DNA of 6,479 nucleotides from assembly GCA_948971535.1 (NCBI GenBank), contig CARFEX010000052.1:1-6479 (forward strand), in the 5' to 3' direction. The DNA comes from an uncultured Eubacteriales bacterium (GTDB lineage: Bacteria > Bacillota > Clostridia > Christensenellales > UBA1242). The notes beneath the pieces were generated by a model, which had not been told where the DNA came from, did no database searches, and worked only from the letters and a program-made list of their open reading frames with translations. The translations under genes were made by a program, and so were the position numbers. Below, in pieces: positions 4,695-6,479 of the stretch; the stretch's first letter is position 1; each line of letters starts with the position of its first letter.

Positions 4695-6032
4695 CTATTT
4701 TCCCAAGCAGAACTTTGAAAAGATAAGGTCTATTATACTTTCATTTTCACATTGACCTGTGATTTTGCCAAGACTGTTCCAAAGTGATTTAATTTGCATT
4801 GCTATTATATCCATACTTTGCTCCTTTGATAGCAGTATGCTTTCAATAATATTTTCACATTCATTTAAAATAGCAATTTGTCTTTCATTTATAATAATCG
4901 TCTTACCAAAATCAATTTCTTTTGAAATAAGGTTGTTATAAATATTTTCCTTTAAGTTATTTATCCCTTTATTTTGAAGTGCTGAAACTTCTATTTCATT
5001 TTCAAATTTATTTAATTTTCTTTCTTTATCAGATTTATTTACAACTATTAAATGATTTGATTTTTTTACTAACTCATAGATTTGTTTATCATCTTCACTC
5101 ATTTGACGAGCACCGTCTAAAACAAAGAGTGTAATATCTGCATTATCAATAGCCTTTTTACTTTTTTCAATACCAATTTTTTCTATAACATCACTTGCAT
5201 CACGTATACCTGCGGTATCTATAAAATTGAGTTTGATGCCTTTATAAAAAATCTGTTCGTTGACTATATCACGAGTTGTTCCTGCAATATCAGTAACTAT
5301 AGCTTTTTCTTCTCCTATAAGAGCATTGAGAATACTAGATTTCCCAACATTAGGTGAGCCAACAATCGCAACAGAAATACCTTTACTTAAATATCTTGCA
5401 TTTTTGCTTTCTTCGATAAATTCGTCAACTTCAGTTTTAACTTTTTCTATTGTTTTAAATATCTTTTCTTTTGCACTTTTCTCAAAGTCTTCCTCTGGAT
5501 AATCAAGAGTTGCTTCAATTTCAGCTATAACTTCAGTCAAGTTGTTTTGAAGATTGTTTATCTTTGTTTTAAGTTGTCCGTCTGCAACAGCAAGAGAAGC
5601 TTTAAGTTCGCCTTCGCTTTCTGCATTTATTTCTCCGATTATTGCCTCTGCCTCGTCAAGACTAATCTTTCCATTTTCAAAAGCGAGTTTAGAGTATTCT
5701 CCCGGCTCTGCAAGCACTGCTCCGTTATCTAAAAGAGTATTTAGAATTTTTTGTGTTAAAAGCATTCCTCCATGCACTTGAAATTCCACCATGTCTTCGC
5801 CAGTATATGATGCAGGGGAACGGAAATATACCATAAAACATTTTTCCTGAGATTTATCAGCAAAACAAAAATTTCCTAGATATAACATTTTAGGAGTTAT
5901 CTTTTTGTAATCTATATTTTTTGAAACAAAAACCTTTTCTGCCACATTTAGACAGCCTTTTCCACTCATTCTAACTATTGAAATTGCACCCTTACCAAGA
6001 GGTGTTGATATACTTGCTATAACTCTTTCCAT
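4695..6032 (-). CDS. mnmE: tRNA modification GTPase MnmE (TrmE)
   Basis: MnmE is a potassium-activated dimeric GTPase that uses a tetrahydrofolate one-carbon unit and, with MnmG, forms the C5 side chain on wobble U34 of tRNAs in the cytosol. The protein has 445 residues against about 450-460 in relatives. In order: the N-terminal folate-binding domain (IASISTPLGKGAISIVRMSG from residue 5; SYTGEDMVEFQVHGG at about 75-89), the helical domain, and the inserted G domain with G1 GSPNVGKS (225-232), G2 GTTRD (251-255), G3 DTAG (272-275), G4 NKSD (332-335) and SAL (350-352), then the conserved C-terminal FCLGK (Cys442). All catalytic motifs are intact. I start at ATG 6032, which matches the MDTIAAISTP-type N terminus of relatives. 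The in-frame GTG at 6038 would fall inside the promoter. No Shine-Dalgarno site is present and the predicted transcription start is the A of this ATG, so the mRNA is probably leaderless. Confidence 0.97.
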   Translation of the reverse strand: MERVIASISTPLGKGAISIVRMSGKGCLNVAEKVFVSKNIDYKKITPKMLYLGNFCFADKSQEKCFMVYFRSPASYTGEDMVEFQVHGGMLLTQKILNTLLDNGAVLAEPGEYSKLAFENGKISLDEAEAIIGEINAESEGELKASLAVADGQLKTKINNLQNNLTEVIAEIEATLDYPEEDFEKSAKEKIFKTIEKVKTEVDEFIEESKNARYLSKGISVAIVGSPNVGKSSILNALIGEEKAIVTDIAGTTRDIVNEQIFYKGIKLNFIDTAGIRDASDVIEKIGIEKSKKAIDNADITLFVLDGARQMSEDDKQIYELVKKSNHLIVVNKSDKERKLNKFENEIEVSALQNKGINNLKENIYNNLISKEIDFGKTIIINERQIAILNECENIIESILLSKEQSMDIIAMQIKSLWNSLGKITGQCENESIIDLIFSKFCLGK

Positions 6033-6038
6033 GTGCAC

Positions 6039-6067
6039 ATTATATCATAGTGAAAAATAAAAGGCAA
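6039..6067 (-). promoter_or_regulatory. Predicted leaderless extended -10 promoter of mnmE
   Basis: On the minus strand TTGCCT (6067-6062) lies 17 bp from a perfect TATAAT (6044-6039), which is preceded by TGA (6047-6045), making an extended -10. The expected +1 is 6032, the A of the mnmE ATG. It is back to back with the promoter of the gene at 6128; the two -35 boxes are 14 bp apart. Confidence 0.75.
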
Positions 6068-6081
6068 TTAACTTTTGACTC

Positions 6082-6109
6082 TTGACAAATCAAAAATTTG
6101 AGTTATACT
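6082..6109 (+). promoter_or_regulatory. Predicted promoter of the right-hand unknown gene, with a palindrome in its spacer
   Basis: TTGACA (6082-6087) and TATACT (6104-6109) are 16 bp apart. The spacer contains TCAAA-AA-TTTGA (6090-6101), a near-perfect dyad. The start would fall near 6116, at the first base of the ribosome site GGAGA (6116-6120), so the leader is only about 12 nt. A repressor on the dyad would block polymerase directly; this is inference. Confidence 0.7.
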
Positions 6110-6127
6110 TTTTTTGGAGATAAAATA

Positions 6128-6479
6128 ATGTTAGATAATATATTTATTAGAACAGGGGAATATTATAGAGTTTTATCAAAAATAAAACTGGTTTTTGAAA
6201 TGGGTTATTGGCCAAGCCAACCTATTATTAAATATACTCTCAGTAGTTACAACAAAACAAACTGTTTAGGTCATGCTGTATTCAATTTGCCAAATAAAAT
6301 TCTTGATAGAGTAATTACAAACACCTCAGATTATAGCGAGCAACGTGATGTTTTTTCTATTGATAAAGAAAATCTTACATGTAAAAATATTCAACGTGAG
6401 CTTTATAGTAGATTAAAATTTTTAGGCTTAGTAATTAAACCTATTTTAAAAGAAGAAACAACTTCTTTTGGTGCTTGGA
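6128..6479 (+). CDS. Unknown protein, C-terminally cut by the window edge
   Basis: An open frame of 117 codons runs from ATG 6128 to the window end without a stop; GGAGA (6116-6120) lies 7 bases upstream and a near-consensus promoter precedes it. I do not recognise the protein. The N terminus is MLDNIFIRTGEYYRVL; then come YWPSQPIIKYTL, the segment NCLGHAVFNLPNKILDRVI (about residues 45-63), TSDYSEQRDVFSID, and KFLGLVIKPILKEE. No signal peptide or obvious membrane helix is visible in this part. The Cys-x-x-His pair in NCLGHA could be functional or simply structural; one fragment does not allow a family call. It is transcribed divergently from mnmE. Its strand, promoter style and lack of recognisable family match the other plus-strand accessory genes here. 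Confidence 0.75.
   Translation, partial: MLDNIFIRTGEYYRVLSKIKLVFEMGYWPSQPIIKYTLSSYNKTNCLGHAVFNLPNKILDRVITNTSDYSEQRDVFSIDKENLTCKNIQRELYSRLKFLGLVIKPILKEETTSFGAW

Noticed and set aside
4759..5781. Plus-strand open frames inside mnmE (4759-4941, 5260-5502, 5547-5732, 5554-5781).
   Set aside because: They are antisense shadows of conserved MnmE domains with no initiation signals.
6033..6038. GTG start of mnmE at 6038.
   Set aside because: It lies next to the TATAAT, would not be transcribed from that promoter, has no ribosome site, and relatives start at the position of ATG 6032.
1..6479. Replication origin features (DnaA-box clusters), because mnmE-mnmG-rsmG is often near oriC.
   Set aside because: No TTATCCACA-type cluster was seen on either strand.
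1..6479. Alternative genetic code (TGA as Trp), considered because of the low GC.
   Set aside because: The SLOG gene ends in TGA right before mnmE, and Trp in MnmE is encoded by TGG.
1..6479. CRISPR arrays, insertion sequences, tRNA or rRNA genes.
   Set aside because: No regularly spaced repeats, transposase motifs, terminal inverted repeats or RNA-gene signatures were found.

Overview
The window is low-GC bacterial chromosome that most resembles a Firmicutes-type genome (Clostridia or Bacilli related, possibly an uncultured gut lineage). Reasons are the strong A/T bias, AAGGAGA- and GAGG-type ribosome sites, near-consensus sigma-70/sigma-A promoters, and the gene set mnmE, mnmG, rsmG in the order usually found near the replication origin of Firmicutes. 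TGA serves as a stop and TGG as Trp, so the code is the standard bacterial one. The species cannot be named from the sequence.

The minus strand, read right to left, carries mnmE (6032-4695), two small paralogous Cro/C1-type helix-turn-helix genes (4136-3903 and 3849-3613), mnmG (3557-1695) and rsmG (1656-955). MnmE and MnmG form the complex that modifies U34 of tRNA; RsmG methylates 16S rRNA. mnmE and mnmG are normally adjacent. Here about 1.1 kb separates them, holding the two regulators and, on the plus strand, a small SLOG/YpsA-like (DUF1273-like) protein gene (4249-4689). Both regulator genes end in a hairpin/T-tract terminator that overlaps the stop codon, so mnmG must rely on its own promoter.

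The plus strand also carries a complete unknown gene at the left (66-839). Its acidic tail ends in a motif like the C-terminal tip of single-stranded DNA-binding protein. A second unknown gene at the right (6128 onward) runs off the window. A bidirectional terminator separates the left gene from rsmG. The right gene and mnmE are read from back-to-back promoters.

The most distinctive signal is promoter layout. mnmE and mnmG each have a perfect TATAAT placed so that transcription should begin at, or one base before, the ATG, and neither has a Shine-Dalgarno site, so both are predicted to be leaderless. The plus-strand accessory genes have short leaders of about 11 to 28 nt with Shine-Dalgarno sites. 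The divergent region between the first regulator and the SLOG gene holds an 11-bp direct repeat over both -10 regions and a perfect 12-bp palindrome, which suggests a self-regulated switch. No intergenic gap exceeds about 115 bp, and I saw no RNA genes, insertion sequences, CRISPR arrays or origin elements.
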